DNA of 64,000 nt from JAAZGD01 sp034003765 (GTDB lineage Bacteria > Bacillota > Clostridia > Peptostreptococcales > Anaerovoracaceae), in NCBI GenBank assembly GCA_034003765.1, contig JAVEXZ010000006.1:1-64000 (forward strand). The letters run 5' to 3'. Shown in pieces: positions 63,001 through 64,000 of this stretch. The first letter of the stretch is position 1, and each line of letters starts with the position of its first letter. Below the pieces are notes generated by a model. It was not told the origin of the DNA. It made no database searches and worked only from the letters and a program-made list of their open reading frames with translations. Position numbers and translations under genes: made by a program.

Positions 63001-63501
63001 GTTAACCATAAGGCTTTAGGAGATATAGAATTTTATAAGTTTGCTGAGGGAAATATGCCATTAGAGGGAGCTTTCTTTACTTTATATAATACAAGTGGAG
63101 ATGCTGTAAGTGATGCCCGTAGTGACAGCGCTGGCCTCGTTAAGTTCACAAAGGTTCCAGTAGGAGATTACAATATCAAGGAAACGACGCCTCCTCCTGG
63201 TTACTACAAGACAGATATAGTAATTAAAGCCAGTGTCACTATAGGGGCAACAAATACTGCTATAGTTACTACAAGTGCTGTCAGTATTATTAACTCCAAA
63301 ATTCCAAGAAGGCCCCCTGGTACCCCTCCCCCTCCTGGGGAGCCGCCTATTGACGTAGACGAAGACCTTCCAGCTGGAGGGGACGTAGTTGCACCAGATA
63401 GTTCACTTCCTAAAACTGGAGGAGTAAATACAACAAACATTTACTTTATGGGGGGATTATTGATTTTACTAGGTCTTATGCTAAGAAGAAGAACTGCATA
63501 G
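60076..63501 (+). CDS. LPXTG-anchored surface adhesin with repeated beta domains
   Basis: A 1141-residue cell-wall protein. Signal peptide (MLGKKNVWAFVLVMVLMFQL ... SYA). Residues about 35-890 hold an N-terminal domain and five repeats of about 120-145 residues, each starting with a (I/V)(D/N)W- or MKWE-type strand (codons near 60715, 61080, 61510, 61920, 62335) and a SxxDxLPxGL-type motif; these resemble collagen-binding/DUF11-like adhesin modules. Two SpaA/Cna_B domains follow (about 895-1055; VNNDGVSLAGVVFELTDNKG and GNMPLEGAFFTLYNTSG), then a Pro-rich stretch and LPKTG, a helix and RRR, the sortase signal. GTAGGGG precedes ATG 60076. No sortase gene is in the window. Confidence 0.87.
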   Translation: MLGKKNVWAFVLVMVLMFQLIIPVGIMSSYAKTGHDMTGDITITPGAILVSSGGVEITPDALGVYNNVPKDASIEMGYKFSVPDSLGVDATGDAIDYDLVKDDFFLVDLPTDISFNVSDSSIIVSGVSIAVVSINSTSSQAIVTFTTDRAFSQIEGWFHLKGSFSEEIKNDTTIATINLSFNATGTLIVGKIEKDGVDIEITKTGIYNSTTESIDWTIKLRPEKDVSGVVLTDTFSNNQTYVDGSFAVNGVTTTLGLTLGPGNKFKYEFPTTISAATVQSITYQTIPSPGAFTSLSSITFDNTANVSSGSIGKSSNAKVKLDWIEKSGSPDNVNKVINWTVTVNKSGQNISGASIWDALPLGTVLSPGSVTIEKNGINSSVVSGSALGQYKYNETTNILSYEFEGLLTGPAMLKYQTIVIDPNAYNSNDKTNFINEASFNWTGNTLGTPSDKARVGVGSSVLTKRANPNTIQYLYQVTDEIDWKLVVNTSKITITGASISDAIPTGLEYVEGSFKIVNSSNTSVTTGDFSTGPGMIYYDFGLGSVINDTYTISYKTKVVDHSVFYTNGKVTNTNFATLSGLGIKNGVQTTKRTQTYESQVLAKSATNYNYDTRIMKWEMVVNRNELPLTNLVVSDLLPLGLEFLPGTFEIEASSGASVVATPAGVLTFTTSGAVNVVSPEGFTYTFPTGVYSDKYTITFDTKVKAPMLNDQGWVDFVNQANITSLDLNLTVSAIKSIKNPIVGKEAIYTPGADYVTWSIPINSNKITLSNIVIKDKLQTGLELDLNSIKLYKMTVDPITGNLSKGATPVAIHPSFYTVSYSGISGTNEFDFGIPDTINEAFQLEFITDILVPTLNIVNNITFNGSGIVATPGAVTFRAAISESTAGGSGTLGEITIHKVNNDGVSLAGVVFELTDNKGVVVKTATTDANGSVTFDKLLYKTYFVREKIPLSGYLANDHIEKFRLNSTKHVFDYTFVNHKALGDIEFYKFAEGNMPLEGAFFTLYNTSGDAVSDARSDSAGLVKFTKVPVGDYNIKETTPPPGYYKTDIVIKASVTIGATNTAIVTTSAVSIINSKIPRRPPGTPPPPGEPPIDVDEDLPAGGDVVAPDSSLPKTGGVNTTNIYFMGGLLILLGLMLRRRTA

Positions 63502-63552
63502 AAAGCTGAGACTTAGAGAAAAATATTTCGATTGATAGAAGTAAAGAAGAAC

Positions 63553-63581
63553 AGAAGTAGGGATAAATCCCTACTTCTTTT
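63553..63581 (+). terminator. Rho-independent terminator
   Basis: AGAAGTAGGGA, loop TAAA, TCCCTACTTCT plus T residues: an 11-bp perfect stem 51 bp after the adhesin gene. The rest of the 304-bp gap contains the pilin promoter and otherwise nothing I can identify. Confidence 0.9.
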
Positions 63582-63746
63582 AAATTTGTTTGCCAGACAA
63601 GATAATTGGGAATAAATACTCGATTGGTTTAATACAGTAAAATGGGTGTTAATCAGTTCAAATAGTGCGGAAAAGCCATTGGGGAATAGATGCTTTAAGT
63701 AATTTAGCCAGGAGAAGAGACAAATGGTATCATATAGTCAAATGTG

Positions 63747-63775
63747 TTGACACCTTGGTTAGTTTGCACTATAGT
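63747..63775 (+). promoter_or_regulatory. Promoter of the pilin-like gene
   Basis: TTGACA (63747-63752), 17 bp, TATAGT (63770-63775): consensus -35, ideal spacing, 30 bp before the ATG. Confidence 0.7.
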
Positions 63776-63805
63776 TAGCAATTAAGAAGAAAGGCTTGTG
63801 AATAT

Positions 63806-64000
63806 ATGGATAACAACAAACCTTTTATGAGAAAACAAAATATAAAAACTAACAGCGGGTTTACCCTTGTAGAGATTATTGTAGTTATCGTTATAATAGC
63901 GATTTTGGCGGCAATAATTATTCCAAGCTTAACCCGTTATATTGATATGTTTAGGGAAAAAGCTGACTTAGGACAGCTGGGATTGTTAAATAGGGTGACA
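63806..64000 (+). CDS. Type IV pilin / pseudopilin, N-terminal part
   Basis: The window ends 65 codons into this gene. After a 17-residue basic leader (MDNNKPFMRKQNIKTNS) comes GFTLVEIIVVIVIIAILAAI, the class III signal: prepilin peptidase cuts after the Gly, Phe becomes the N-methylated first residue, and Glu at +5 is kept. The helix continues to IIIPSLTRYIDMF. It may be a pilin or a competence/secretion pseudopilin; the rest of the gene and any pil operon lie beyond the window. AAAGG is 9 nt upstream. Confidence 0.85.
   Translation, partial: MDNNKPFMRKQNIKTNSGFTLVEIIVVIVIIAILAAIIIPSLTRYIDMFREKADLGQLGLLNRVT

Noticed and set aside
1..64000. tRNA, rRNA, riboswitch, prophage and insertion-sequence signatures
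   Set aside because: No cloverleaf, conserved rRNA segment, known aptamer core, integrase or transposase frame was found by reading both strands; a covariance-model search would settle small RNAs.

Overview
The window looks like chromosomal DNA from a low-GC, Gram-positive anaerobe of the class Clostridia. The evidence is AT-rich sequence, strong AAGGAGG-type ribosome binding sites, many lipobox lipoproteins, an SLH-domain surface protein, an LPXTG adhesin, a flavodoxin/ferredoxin EFR1-type protein, a minimal SufB/SufC Fe-S system and AgrC/AgrA-type signalling. I see no rRNA, tRNA, CRISPR array, phage block or intact insertion sequence.

Layout. 0-8 kb: the 3' end of a VanX-like M15 peptidase, a DUF503 protein, an unrecognised polytopic membrane protein with a 65-residue partner, two lipoprotein genes (the second broken by a frameshift), xth and rnr. 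8.4-13.3 kb: a TetR / MMPL-RND / LxxG-heptad (YhgE-Pip-like) export module with a repeat-rich operator region. 13.3-16 kb: a hydantoinase/carbamoylase operon. 16.3-19.2 kb: a cupin-like protein, then a beta-class adenine methyltransferase coupled to a probable restriction endonuclease. 19.3-22.6 kb: DUF3159, DUF362-ferredoxin, flavin reductase and ZIP transporter. 22.7-26.1 kb: a NarL-type two-component system preceded by a sensor-like protein with no kinase domain. 26.3-28.5 kb: a decayed AIM24-like gene, a DUF4870-like protein and small lipoproteins. 28.7-33.5 kb: a sulfur module (MBL-rhodanese fusion, SLC13-type permease, two YeeE/YedE halves, DUF454). 33.7-39.2 kb: a PNPOx-like protein overlapping a dikinase with a rifampin-phosphotransferase-like domain order, an MNT nucleotidyltransferase, a membrane protein, and a macro-domain/HTH protein next to a vWA protein.

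39.2-48.7 kb is a cell-envelope signalling region. An AgrC/AgrA-type pair (GHKL kinase plus LytTR regulator) is divergent from two tandem paralogous lipoproteins, an SLH surface protein, a C11 clostripain-type protease and a LemA protein. Three promoters here carry the same LytTR-type operator: an identical CATTTCATG half-site, exactly 12 bp, a second related 9-mer, then a -10 box about 30 bp further on. This is the clearest unannotated system in the window: a small LytTR regulon for surface remodelling.

48.8-59.7 kb: EFR1 protein, MATE exporter, aldehyde dehydrogenase, a 5'-nucleotidase/SoxB-like metallophosphatase, a V4R sensor with a PAS-GGDEF diguanylate cyclase, an SDR dehydrogenase, an LEA-like hydrophilin and the SufC/SufB pair. 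59.7-64 kb: a large LPXTG adhesin, then the start of a type IV pilin-like gene that runs off the window.
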